DNA of 64,000 bases from the NCBI RefSeq assembly GCF_005943945.1, contig NZ_CP040710.1:4013501-4077500 (forward strand), written 5' to 3'. The stretch is from Aggregatimonas sangjinii. Lineage in GTDB: Bacteria; Bacteroidota; Bacteroidia; Flavobacteriales; Flavobacteriaceae. A program made the translations under genes and the position numbers. Shown piece after piece: positions 42,294-52,000 of this stretch. The number at the start of each line of letters is the position of its first letter. Position 1 is the first letter of the stretch. The notes below the pieces were generated by a model. The model worked only from the letters and a program-made list of their open reading frames with translations. It made no database searches and was not told the origin of the DNA.

Positions 42294-43679
42294 ATGAAAT
42301 CAGTTTTGACAAAAGCATCCCTGTTTTTGACCGCGGTCGCACTCTTGGCGGCATGTGGTGGAAAAGATGCTAAAAAGGCAACAATTGAAGCCGCCGAAGA
42401 AGGAGTCGCTTCGAAAACAAAACAATTGGATATTGAAAAACCGCAACTCACTTTCGGATTCATCAAATTGACGGATATGGCACCTTTAGCCATTGCCAAG
42501 GAAAAAGGATTTTTCGAGGATGAAGGTCTTTTTGTTTCGGTAGAAGCACAATCGAACTGGAAAAATGTACTCGATCGGGTCATTGACGGACAATTGGATG
42601 GCTCGCATATGCTCGCAGGGCAACCTATCGCAGCCGGGGCCGGATTTGGTCGTCAAGCGCAGTTGGTGACGCCTTTTTCCATGGATTTAAATGGAAACGG
42701 CATTACCGTATCGAACGACGTCTGGTCAAAAATGAAGCCGAATGTGCTGATGGACGAGGAAGGAAAGCCTATCCATCCGATCAAGGCGGATGCCTTAAAA
42801 CCCGTAATTACGGATTATAAGAATAGTGGGAAGCCTTTTAAAATGGGAATGGTTTTTCCCGTATCTACCCACAATTACGAAATACGCTATTGGCTGGCCG
42901 CTGCCGGTATTCATCCTGGAATGTACACTGCCGATAACGTACAAGGACAAATCGATGCAGAGGTATTACTATCCGTCACGCCACCACCACAGATGCCCGC
43001 AACCTTGGAATCAGGAACTATCTATGGGTATTGTGTCGGTGAACCATGGAATCAACAGGCGGTGTTCAAGGGCATAGGAGTGCCGGTGGTGACCAACTAT
43101 GATATCTGGAAAAACAATCCGGAAAAAGTATTCGTGATGACAAAGAAGTTCGTTGATGACTATCCGAATACGGCCATCGCGGTAACGAAAGCATTGATTC
43201 GGGCCGGAAAATGGTTAGATGAGCCTTCGAACCGGGCCGAAGCCGTTAAAATCCTATCCATGTCGCAATACGTAGGTGCCCCGGAAGAGGTGTTGGCGAA
43301 TTCGATGACCGGGACCTTTGAATTTGAAAAGGGAGACAAACGCGATATGCCCGATTTTAACGTCTTCTACAAATACCACGCGACCTACCCCTTCTACTCC
43401 GATGGTATCTGGTTCTTGACACAGATGCGCAGATGGGGACAAATTCCCGAGACAAAAACAGCGGAATGGTATGGAGAAACCATTAAAGACATTTACCGTC
43501 CGGATATCTGGAAAAAGGCAGCCGATCTCTTGGTCGCCGAAGGCCAAATTCCTGCGACCGACATTCCGGAAACCGACGGTTACAAAACGGCGACCACCGA
43601 TTTTATCGATGGCACTTCCTATGATGCCAAAGACCCCATTGGCTATATCAATAGTTTCTCTATCGGAAACAAGGATTGA
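42294..43679 (+). CDS. nrtA: Nitrate ABC transporter, substrate-binding lipoprotein
   Basis: A 461-residue NrtA/CmpA-type binding protein anchored as a lipoprotein (LLAACGG). Family segments are clear: [78 protein letters not shown] and [24 protein letters not shown]. Binds nitrate and perhaps nitrite in the periplasm. First gene of the operon nrtA, nrtB, two ATPases and a porin, preceded by the TACGTA array. Confidence 0.93.
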   Translation: MKSVLTKASLFLTAVALLAACGGKDAKKATIEAAEEGVASKTKQLDIEKPQLTFGFIKLTDMAPLAIAKEKGFFEDEGLFVSVEAQSNWKNVLDRVIDGQLDGSHMLAGQPIAAGAGFGRQAQLVTPFSMDLNGNGITVSNDVWSKMKPNVLMDEEGKPIHPIKADALKPVITDYKNSGKPFKMGMVFPVSTHNYEIRYWLAAAGIHPGMYTADNVQGQIDAEVLLSVTPPPQMPATLESGTIYGYCVGEPWNQQAVFKGIGVPVVTNYDIWKNNPEKVFVMTKKFVDDYPNTAIAVTKALIRAGKWLDEPSNRAEAVKILSMSQYVGAPEEVLANSMTGTFEFEKGDKRDMPDFNVFYKYHATYPFYSDGIWFLTQMRRWGQIPETKTAEWYGETIKDIYRPDIWKKAADLLVAEGQIPATDIPETDGYKTATTDFIDGTSYDAKDPIGYINSFSIGNKD

Positions 43680-43715
43680 ATTTAGCACCCTACATCGAAG
43701 CAAAAGCATACTATT

Positions 43716-44816
43716 ATGGAACAAGACATCACACTAAAAAAGGAAAAACAAGGCCTTGCCTTCTTAAGGAATTTTATAGCCAAGGCAGCTCCTCGATTTC
43801 AAAAAGGAGACCTGTTCTCCTCGTTCAAGAAAACGGGAATCACCATCCTATCGATCGCGCTGTTTTTAGGTTTATGGCACTTGGGCGCCAAGGCACTTTA
43901 TAATATAGAGGCAACCTACAAAATCGAGAAGGCCATGACCGAACAGGGGCCCGAAGCGGCGGCGGCGGAGCGGACTTGTATCGAATCCGGAAATAGTGGT
44001 TGCCAACCGAACACCTTGCCGTCACCTACCCAAGTATGGGCTTCGCTGCAGTCGTTGATCGCCGATCATAAATTGATCAATGTGAAGAAAGCGGCCTTTG
44101 CGGAAAAGATGGCCGCAACCAACGCAAAATTAATAGCAGAAGGCAAAGATGCCATCGTGTATACGGGCAGGGCTTCCTTTGTAGAAATTGTTTTGACCAG
44201 TATAAAAACGGTTTTTGCCGGCTTTTTATTGGCGCTTCTAATTGCGGTACCCATCGGTGTCATTATAGGTTTGAGCCCGTCATTGCGGAGTGCGTTCAAT
44301 TGGTTTATCCAAGTTTTTAAACCGGTTTCCCCCGTAGTGTGGTACCTGCTCGTTTTTATGATCGTCAAAACCCTATACATTGGCGACAGTACCGATAACG
44401 CCTTCGTGATTTCCTTTATTAGTGTCGGTTTGTGTGCCATGTGGGCGACGCTCGTCAATACGGCAATGGGGGTGTCTTCGGTGGATAAGGATTACATCAA
44501 TGTGGCGAAGGTTTTAAAACTGGGTACTTTTCAAAAGGTATTCAAGGTAATACTCCCGTCCTCCTTGCCCTTGATTTTTACCGGGTTGCGGATTACCCTT
44601 TCCGTGGCATGGATGGTCTTGATCGCCATTGAACTTTTGGCGCAAAGCCAAGGTCTCGGACTCTTCGTTTGGGAAGAATTTCAAAACGGGGCCAACGACT
44701 CCAATTCCAAGATTATCGTAGCGATGTTCGTTATCGGCATCATCGGCTTTCTTTTGGATCGCTTGATGTTAACGGTACAGAACATGGTGTCTTTCAATAA
44801 AAACGAAGGTGTGTAA
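43716..44816 (+). CDS. nrtB: Nitrate ABC transporter permease
   Basis: A 366-residue permease. After a first helix (GITILSIALFLGLWHLGAKAL) there is a long soluble insert (about residues 65-145) before the BPD_transp_1 core. The core shows LTSIKTVFAGFLLALLIAVPIGVIIGLS, the EAA-like loop VAKVLKLGTFQKVFKVILPSSLP and ITLSVAWMVLIAIELLAQSQGLG, as in NrtB/SsuC-type permeases. The insert is longer than in typical cyanobacterial NrtB. 36 bases after nrtA. Confidence 0.93.
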   Translation: MEQDITLKKEKQGLAFLRNFIAKAAPRFQKGDLFSSFKKTGITILSIALFLGLWHLGAKALYNIEATYKIEKAMTEQGPEAAAAERTCIESGNSGCQPNTLPSPTQVWASLQSLIADHKLINVKKAAFAEKMAATNAKLIAEGKDAIVYTGRASFVEIVLTSIKTVFAGFLLALLIAVPIGVIIGLSPSLRSAFNWFIQVFKPVSPVVWYLLVFMIVKTLYIGDSTDNAFVISFISVGLCAMWATLVNTAMGVSSVDKDYINVAKVLKLGTFQKVFKVILPSSLPLIFTGLRITLSVAWMVLIAIELLAQSQGLGLFVWEEFQNGANDSNSKIIVAMFVIGIIGFLLDRLMLTVQNMVSFNKNEGV

Positions 44817-44863
44817 AAAGAATGAACCTCTCATTTCGAGGGCGGAACCAATAACTTGAAAAT

Positions 44864-45703
44864 ATGGCCTATTTAGAACTGAACAATATCCAAAAATCCT
44901 ACGGAGAAGGAGCGAACAGAACACAGATACTATCCAATATCAACCTTTCCATCGAAGAAGGGGAATTTGTTGCCATAGTCGGGTTTACGGGAAGCGGAAA
45001 AACCACCTTGGTGAACTTGATCAACGGACTCCTACAACCCACAAGTGGTACGGTTCTATTTAAAGGGGAACCTGTAACCGGTACGAGCCATGAACGCGGT
45101 GTTATTTTTCAAAATTATTCCTTATTGCCTTGGCTAACCGTAGGTCAGAATGTTTATATGGCCGTCAAAGAGGCTTTTCCAAAAGAGAACAAAGCCTTTT
45201 TGAAAAAACGGGTGAACGACTATGTGGCCATGGTAAGTTTGTCCCCGGCCATCAATAAACGACCAAAAGAACTGTCCGGCGGTATGCGCCAGCGCGTTGC
45301 CGTGGCCAGGGCATTGGCCATGAACCCGGAGATGATCATTATGGATGAACCTCTAGGTGCCTTGGATGCTTTGACCCGCGGCAACCTGCAGGATGAGATA
45401 TTGAACATATGGAGCCAGGACAAGCGCACCGCACTGTTGATTACGAACGATGTGGATGAAGGAATCTATATGGCCGACAGGATCATCCCCTTAAAGCCAG
45501 GTCCCAATGCTACCTTGGGTCCGGAGTTTAAAATCGATATTGAGCGACCACGCGATAAAACGGCATTGAACGACAATCCGAGTTTCAAAAAGACACGGAA
45601 TGCCATTATCGAATATTTAATGGATATCGGTGAAGCACGCAAATCGGTTTCCGATGAAGAATACTTGCTTCCGGATATTGCCCCGAAAAGTTTTGTCGCC
45701 TAA
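44864..45703 (+). CDS. Nitrate ABC transporter ATPase, NrtC-like (switch His replaced)
   Basis: A 279-residue ABC ATPase. Walker A GFTGSGKTT, Q-loop (IFQNYSLLPWLTV), signature LSGGM and Walker B IIMDEPLGALD are present. The switch histidine is replaced: LLITNDVDEG instead of the usual THDVDE (codon AAC). The protein is an ATPase domain with a short tail and lacks the NrtA-like C-terminal domain of cyanobacterial NrtC. It presumably pairs with the ATPase encoded next. Confidence 0.9.
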   Translation: MAYLELNNIQKSYGEGANRTQILSNINLSIEEGEFVAIVGFTGSGKTTLVNLINGLLQPTSGTVLFKGEPVTGTSHERGVIFQNYSLLPWLTVGQNVYMAVKEAFPKENKAFLKKRVNDYVAMVSLSPAINKRPKELSGGMRQRVAVARALAMNPEMIIMDEPLGALDALTRGNLQDEILNIWSQDKRTALLITNDVDEGIYMADRIIPLKPGPNATLGPEFKIDIERPRDKTALNDNPSFKKTRNAIIEYLMDIGEARKSVSDEEYLLPDIAPKSFVA

Positions 45704-45716
45704 AAAATAGAAAACC

Positions 45717-46538
45717 ATGAGTACCACAACAGTACAAGGAACCATATCGGAGAACGGAATCGTATTTCCTTCCAAAGTAATGCTTGATCTGTCAAAATTG
45801 AAAAAAATCTATCCGACGCCCAAAGGCGATTATGTGGTCTTGGAGGATTTGGATTTGCAGATCATGAAAGAAGAATTCGTGACCATTATCGGGCATTCCG
45901 GATGCGGGAAGACCACCATGCTCTCGATGATCGCAGGTTTAAACCCTATTTCCGGAGGAAATATCGCAGTCTTGGGAAATCCCGTGAAAGGTCCGGGACC
46001 GGATAGAGGTGTCATTTTTCAATCCCCCAGTCTAATGCCATGGATGACCGCTTTGGAAAATGTGCTTTTAGGGGTCAACAAAGTTTTCCCACATGCGAGC
46101 AAGGTAGAACGAAAAGATATCGCAAAATACTATTTGCACAAGGTAGGTCTGGACGGGGCCTTTAGTAAAAGGGCGTTGGAATTATCCCAAGGGATGCAGC
46201 AACGTGTCGGTATCGCAAGGGCCTTTGCCATTAAACCCAAAGTGCTGCTATTGGACGAACCTTTTGGTATGCTCGATTCGTTGACCAGAGGAGAGCTACA
46301 GGACATCCTGATAGAAATCTGGAATAGGGAAAAAATTACAGCCGTTATGATCACCCACGACGTAGATGAAGCCATTTTCCTAGCCGATCGCGTGGTGATG
46401 ATGACCAGTGGACCAAGGGCTAAAATCGGAGATATCCTAGACATCGGATTCGAACGGCCAAGAACCCGAAAATCAGTATTGGAGCATGACGATTATTACA
46501 CCTACCGAAAACATTTGATCGACTTTTTAGAACACTAA
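45717..46538 (+). CDS. nrtD: Nitrate ABC transporter ATPase, NrtD-like
   Basis: A 273-residue ABC ATPase. Walker A GHSGCGKTT, Walker B LLLDEPFGMLD and the switch His (MITHDVDEAIFLADRV) are intact; the signature reads LSQGM rather than LSGGM. Starts 13 bases after the preceding ATPase gene. The two ATPases likely form an asymmetric heterodimer under the NrtB permease. Confidence 0.93.
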   Translation: MSTTTVQGTISENGIVFPSKVMLDLSKLKKIYPTPKGDYVVLEDLDLQIMKEEFVTIIGHSGCGKTTMLSMIAGLNPISGGNIAVLGNPVKGPGPDRGVIFQSPSLMPWMTALENVLLGVNKVFPHASKVERKDIAKYYLHKVGLDGAFSKRALELSQGMQQRVGIARAFAIKPKVLLLDEPFGMLDSLTRGELQDILIEIWNREKITAVMITHDVDEAIFLADRVVMMTSGPRAKIGDILDIGFERPRTRKSVLEHDDYYTYRKHLIDFLEH

Positions 46539-46578
46539 CCCGGTCATTTAACAGACGAACGCTTAAAAAATCCAAATT

Positions 46579-47871
46579 ATGAAAAAGCAATACACACTTA
46601 TTTTCCTAGTATTCCTATCGATTCAATTGGTAAATGCGCAATTCACGCTTGATGGGCAATTTAAACCAAGAACCGAATACCGAAATGGTTTCGGAAGCAT
46701 CATTCCCGATGCCGCCGATGCCGGCTATGCCATTTCTACCAGAATACGCTTGAACACAGGCTATACCTTTGACTCCTATCAATTTTATGTAAGTCTGCAG
46801 GACGTAATGGTTTGGGGTGAAAACAGACAGATTTTGCCCGATGACCAAAATGATTCTTTCGCCGTTTTCGAGGCATGGGCAAATATCAATCTAGGAAAAG
46901 GATGGTCTACAAAGTTGGGCCGTCAAATACTATCGTACGACGATCAACGTATTTTCGGCGGTTTAGACTGGGCACAACAAGCACGTAATCACGATGCAGG
47001 CCTATTAAAATACAAAAAGGAAAAGTTTATGATGGATATCGGGCTGGCGTTCAGTCAAGATTTCGATAACCCCACCGGATTTCAGTCTGTGGGAACGGCC
47101 TACAATACGAGCGGTTTTTTTAGCTATAAAACGATGCAGTACGCCTATCTGAAACAACAATGGAATAGTATTTCCGGAAGTCTGCTGCTTTTGAACAATG
47201 GTTTTCAAAACTTTACGGGCGATGCAGATGCCCAAGTTGCCGACGGTACGAGCAACCTACAGACCTTAGGAACCCACTTAAACTTCAGTAAAGGAAGTTT
47301 TGGCGCGGCCTTGAACGCCTTTGTGCAAACTGGGGAACGCCAAAATCAAGTCGATGTAAAAGGAGCCTACTTATTGGGTCTCGACCTCAACTATAAAGTA
47401 ACGGCAAAAATAGGTTTGGGTGTTGGGGTAGAAGTAATCAGTGGCAATGATGGTGAAGCGGGTGAAACTGGAGCTTTCTTTCCGTTATTTGGTACCAATC
47501 ATAAATTCAACGGGTTTATGGATTATTTCTATGTGGGCAACCATGCCAACTCCATTGGATTGTTCGATGTGCATGCCAGTGCCAAGTTTGCGTTGGGCGA
47601 AAAATCGAGCCTATTGGTAAAAGTACTCAATTTCAGTGGCGAACAAGAATTGCCTAGTGGTGAAAAGGCATTGGGCACCGAGGTCGACCTGGTCTTTGCA
47701 AAGAACTTTAAAGGATACAACGTAGCCATAGGCTACTCCCAAATGTTCGCTAGCGATGGCATGTACGAATTAAAAGGTGTGAGTGAAGCCGACGCAGCAG
47801 GCACCCAAAATTGGGCTTGGGTGCAACTGACCATGAAACCTAAATTCTTGAACACTGCAAAAGCAGAATAA
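46579..47871 (+). CDS. Outer-membrane porin of the alginate-export (AlgE-like) family
   Basis: A 430-residue protein with signal peptide ending ..IQLVNAQ. The body is an amphipathic beta-barrel: PRTEYRNGFGSIIPDAADAGYAISTRIRLNTGY, AWANINLGKGWSTKLGRQILSYDDQRIFGGLDWAQQARNHDAGLLKY. This pattern is shared with alginate-export-type porins of Bacteroidota. Encoded 40 bases after nrtD, it most likely lets nitrate or nitrite through the outer membrane rather than alginate; that is inference from context. Confidence 0.82.
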   Translation: MKKQYTLIFLVFLSIQLVNAQFTLDGQFKPRTEYRNGFGSIIPDAADAGYAISTRIRLNTGYTFDSYQFYVSLQDVMVWGENRQILPDDQNDSFAVFEAWANINLGKGWSTKLGRQILSYDDQRIFGGLDWAQQARNHDAGLLKYKKEKFMMDIGLAFSQDFDNPTGFQSVGTAYNTSGFFSYKTMQYAYLKQQWNSISGSLLLLNNGFQNFTGDADAQVADGTSNLQTLGTHLNFSKGSFGAALNAFVQTGERQNQVDVKGAYLLGLDLNYKVTAKIGLGVGVEVISGNDGEAGETGAFFPLFGTNHKFNGFMDYFYVGNHANSIGLFDVHASAKFALGEKSSLLVKVLNFSGEQELPSGEKALGTEVDLVFAKNFKGYNVAIGYSQMFASDGMYELKGVSEADAAGTQNWAWVQLTMKPKFLNTAKAE

Positions 47872-47883
47872 GAAATCACGACG

Positions 47884-47930
47884 CTTCGATTGGCTATCAT
47901 GACCCTTTTTGGTTGTGGTAGCTTTCGAAG
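47884..47930 (+). terminator. Long imperfect hairpin after the nrt operon
   Basis: CTTCGA pairs with TCGAAG, GCTA with TAGC and ACC with GGT around CTTTTT, 12 bases after the porin stop. The following TTTAAAT is only a weak T tail. Confidence 0.55.
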
Positions 47931-48198
47931 TTTAAATAGAAAATGCAACGACAAGTTCAAATCTAAAATTAAATCCACACTCAATTTTACAATCCTGTCG
48001 TCCTGAGCGCGATTAAAGGCTAAGGAACACCAATGGCCGTGTGCCTGTACTTTAGCCAGTTCACCCATGCTCAGAAGCGCAATCTTCGGTTTACCCCGCT
48101 TATTCAATGAGAATAGTGCACAGTTGTAAAGCATCCGCTATGGAAATAGAACTTTCGTACTTGCCACCTCGAACCTCGTTTACCCTCGTACTTCCCAC
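47931..48198. other. Spacer with degenerate repeats
   Basis: Holds a worn copy of the CATCCTGAGCGCAGTCGAAGG element near 47998-48025 and, at 48154-48214, a low-complexity run of TCGTACTT and TCGAACCT words of a type common between flavobacterial genes. No gene seen. Confidence 0.5.
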
Positions 48199-48229
48199 TT
48201 TGTATTTCGTACCTGGAAACCTATCTTTG
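48199..48229 (+). promoter_or_regulatory. Promoter of the NarL-type regulator gene
   Basis: TTTG at 48199-48202, a 19-base spacer and TATCTTTG at 48222-48229. No TACGTA core is present, so the regulator gene appears to be expressed independently of the island's operators. Confidence 0.72.
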
Positions 48230-48249
48230 CCCGTATAACTAGGTATATT

Positions 48250-48918
48250 TTGAACCAAATAACCATTGTTTTAGTAGACGACCATTCCCTAGTGCGCGAT
48301 GGTATTCGTGCCCTTTTGGAAAGTGAGCAAGATTTGAATGTCATTGGCGAAGGCTCCGATGGTAGGGAGGCGCTCACGCTCGTGGAAGAGAAAAATCCCG
48401 ACATTCTAATTATCGATATTCGTATGCCCCATATGACCGGTATCGAAGCGGTTGAAAAATTGAACGCCTCGCAGTCCGACGTCAAATGCATCATTCTCTC
48501 GATGCACGATTCGGAGGAGTATATATTGCAATCGGTTGCCGCAGGTGCCAAAGGCTATTTGCTCAAAGACACCGGTAAAACAGAATTCATAAAAGCGATT
48601 CATGCCGTTCAAAGTGGAGACAAATACTACAGTGGCGATATCTCGAACGTATTGGTAAACAGTTTGCTGAACCCAAGCACGAAGATTTCCAAAAACTCAA
48701 ATAGCGAAGGGCGAACGAGCAAGCCATTTGACCTGACCAATAAAGAAATCCAAGTCTTGGAGTTGGTTTTATCGGGGCTCACCAACAAACAAATTTCTGA
48801 AAAACTACAAAATAGCAAGCGTACCGTCGAAACCCACCGCTTTAATCTCATGCGCAAGATGGATGTCAAAAATTTGATGGATCTTTCCAAAAAGGCCCAG
48901 GAATTCGGGTTGGTATAG
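48250..48918 (+). CDS. NarL/FixJ-type response regulator
   Basis: A 222-residue regulator that starts at TTG 48250, 20 bases behind its -7 box; translation from there gives the normal MNQITIVLVDDHSLVRDG start. The receiver has the acidic pair D10-D11, phospho-Asp in DILIIDIRMP (near 56) and Lys in KGYLLKD. The C-terminus is a LuxR-type HTH (FDLTNKEIQVLELVLSGLTNKQISEKL..KRTVETHRFNLMRKM). It lies between the nitrate transporter and reductase genes. The kinase at 35642 is its probable partner. Confidence 0.92.
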   Translation: MNQITIVLVDDHSLVRDGIRALLESEQDLNVIGEGSDGREALTLVEEKNPDILIIDIRMPHMTGIEAVEKLNASQSDVKCIILSMHDSEEYILQSVAAGAKGYLLKDTGKTEFIKAIHAVQSGDKYYSGDISNVLVNSLLNPSTKISKNSNSEGRTSKPFDLTNKEIQVLELVLSGLTNKQISEKLQNSKRTVETHRFNLMRKMDVKNLMDLSKKAQEFGLV

Positions 48919-49013
48919 CATGAATTTCAAAACTAGATTTTGAGAATCATATTTTGGCCCTCTGGTTTTTAGTAATTCCCTAGAATAAAGGCCTACTATT
49001 GCCATATTATCAC

Positions 49014-49029
49014 TACGTATTAGTACGTA
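49014..49029 (+). promoter_or_regulatory. TACGTA-pair operator before the nitrate reductase gene
   Basis: TACGTAT-TA-GTACGTA, cores 10 bases apart, 53 bases before the start codon. The second core runs into TATTTTTC, one change from TAnnTTTG, the same arrangement as before nrtA and nirB. Confidence 0.7.
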
Positions 49030-49081
49030 TTTTTCTAATTTGCTTATTCATATTTGATGGTTTTCATCAAAAGAAGGAGCG

Positions 49082-52000
49082 ATGCAGAAAAAGAAAACGG
49101 AAAAGACAATTTGCAGCTACTGCGGTGTTGGTTGCGGTATTTTGGTCGATGTTGATGCCAAGGGTACCATTTCGGTAGCAGGCGACCCGGACTATCCTTC
49201 GAATAAGGGCATGCTATGCTCAAAGGGCCGTAATTTGAACTATGTCGCGCAAGATACCAGTGACCGTATTTTGTACCCTGAAATGCGGTGGAGTAGAAAC
49301 CACCCCTTGCAAAAAGTATCTTGGGATACCGCTTTTGAGCGTGCAGCAGCGGTTTTCAAGAGCATTATCGCCAAACACGGTGCCGATAGTATTGGCTTTT
49401 ACGTTTCCGGCCAATGCTTGACCGAAGAATATTACCTCGCCAACAAAATTACCAAAGGCTTTATCGGCACTAATAATATCGATACCAACTCTCGCCTTTG
49501 TATGAGTTCGGCGGTGGTCGGTTACAAAAAGACAGTAGGCGAGGATTCCGTTCCCATTTCCTATGAAGATATCGAACTTGCAGATACGTTTCTAATCGCA
49601 GGGGCCAATCCGGCTTGGTGCCATCCCATCTTATACCGACGGTTGGAACAGCGAAAAGCCGATAACCCTGAGGTAAAAGTGATTGTCGTAGACCCCAGAA
49701 AAACACAAACCGCAGCTGCGGCCGACCTACACCTGCAAATTTTACCCGGTACCGATGTAATCTTGTTCAACGCTATCGCACGGTGGTTGATCGAAAAACG
49801 AAAAACCGATAAAACGTTTATCAAAAAGTATACGGCAAATTACGAGGCGGTCAAACAATTGGCCTTTTCCCTTTCCATTCGGCAAGCAGCGGAAAAGTGC
49901 GGTATCCTTGCTTCCGAAATCCGCAAAGCGGCACAATACATCGGCGAGGCAAGCAAATTCCTGAGTATGTGGACGATGGGACTTAATCAAAGTGTGATCG
50001 GGGTATCCAAAAATGTATCGCTTTTAAATTTATCGCTGTTGACAGGGCAAATCGGAAAACCCGGTTGCGGTCCGTTTTCATTAACAGGGCAACCCAATGC
50101 GATGGGGGGCCGCGAAGTGGGCGGAATGGCCAACTTATTGGCTGCTCATAAAGACTTGGGCAATCCCATCCACAGAAAAGAAGTGTCCGACTTTTGGGGA
50201 GGTAAAGAAATCGATGGTGAACCCGGCTATACCGCCACCGAAATGTTCGATGCCTTGGAAAATGGCAAGCTAAAAGCCATCTGGATCATCTGCACCAACC
50301 CTGCCGTAAGCATGCCCAACGTACACAAAGTGGAGCGCGCTTTGAAAAATGCCGCCTTTGTAGTGGTTCAGGACATATCGCATAACTCCGAGACCACCAA
50401 ATTTGCCGACCTGCTTTTACCGGCTGCAGGTTGGTTGGAGAAGGAAGGAACAATGACGAATTCCGAACGGCGTATCAGTTACCTGCCCAAAGTAATCGAC
50501 CCACCCGGTGAAGCCTTGCCAGATGTTGAAATTCTTTGGCGTTTTGCCCAAGCTATGGGTTTTAAGGGCTTCGATTACACCACCGCAAGCGAGGTATATG
50601 ACGAGCATTGCTTGCTGACCAAGGGCACCAATATTGATATTTCGGGACTCAACTATGAACGCTTAAAAAAAGAAGGTAGTTTTCAGTGGCCCGTACCTCA
50701 TAAAACACATTCCGGTACGCCGCGATTATTTACCCATCACGAGTTTCATACGAACGATAAAAAAGCCCATTTTAACGTACCTCAAAGTCTGTATAATAGT
50801 TCGGAGCAAACGAATGGTGATTTCCCATTGATTTTGAACACCGGCCGTATTCGAGACCAATGGCATACCCGAACCAAAACGGGAAAAGTCAAACGTCTGT
50901 TGACACATATTCCAGAGCCCTATCTCGAAATGAATAAAATAGATGCCTTCCTTCGAAAACTAAAGGAGGGCGATATTGCCATCATCAAAAGTCGTAGAGG
51001 GCAGGTGCAGGTAAAGGTGAGGGTCAATCTCGATATTCGTGAGGGTGTTGTTTTTCTGCCCATGCATTGGGGCAAGGTGTTGCAGAACGATTTTGGCAGG
51101 GCCAATAACATCACTAATGATTTGGTCGATCCAGTATCAAAAGAACCTGATTTTAAATATTGCGCGGTACAGGTAGAAAAGTTCAAGAAGCCGGAACAAA
51201 AAATAGTGGTCATTGGTGCCGGTGCCGCGGCCTATAGGTTTATACAATCCTACCGAGAAAAGAACAGAAAAGACTCGTTGCATGTTTTTTCAATGGAGAA
51301 AGATCCATTCTATAACCGGGTACTACTGCCAGAATATGTCAACGATGAACTTTCTTGGGAGTCTTTGGAAAAGCTAAAGAAAGGCGAACTGGAAAAATTG
51401 AACGTTGTCCTTCATCCGGGAATCGGGATAACCCAAATAGATAAAACAGCGAAAAAAGTCATCGACACCAAAGGTACCGAGCACACATTTGACCTTCTCG
51501 TAATGGCTACGGGAAGCCGCGCCTTTGTACCCAGTGATGTAAAGATGGATGTTCCAGGGCGTTTCACCATGCGTGAAAGGGGCGATGCCGACAAATTGAA
51601 AAAGTATCTACGGAATACCGGTCTGAGTGCTGGAGAACAGCATGTGGTCATCGTTGGAGGCGGTCTGCTCGGACTGGAGCTTGCCGCGGCCCTTAAGAAA
51701 ATTCACATCAACATCAGCATCGTGCAGCGAGCTCCCCGTTTGATGGAACGCCAATTGGATAATATCGCAAGCAGATTATTGGCAGAGGATGTGATCGAAA
51801 GAGGTATCAACATTTATTTTGACAATGAAGTGAGTACCGTTTTTGAAGAAAAAGTAAGTCCCAGTTCTTTGCTTGTGAATCTTAAAACGGGGCGTACCAT
51901 ACAGTGCAATGCTATTGTATATGCCATAGGCACCCGCCCCAACATCGAACTGGCCAAGCGGGCAAATTTGGAAACCAGTCGGGGCGTATTGGTCAATGGG

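Noticed and set aside
48154-48214. Short TCGTACTT/TCGAACCT words as a possible CRISPR or tandem repeat array
   Set aside because: Word length and spacing are irregular and there are no unique spacers; this is a common intergenic low-complexity pattern in Flavobacteria.
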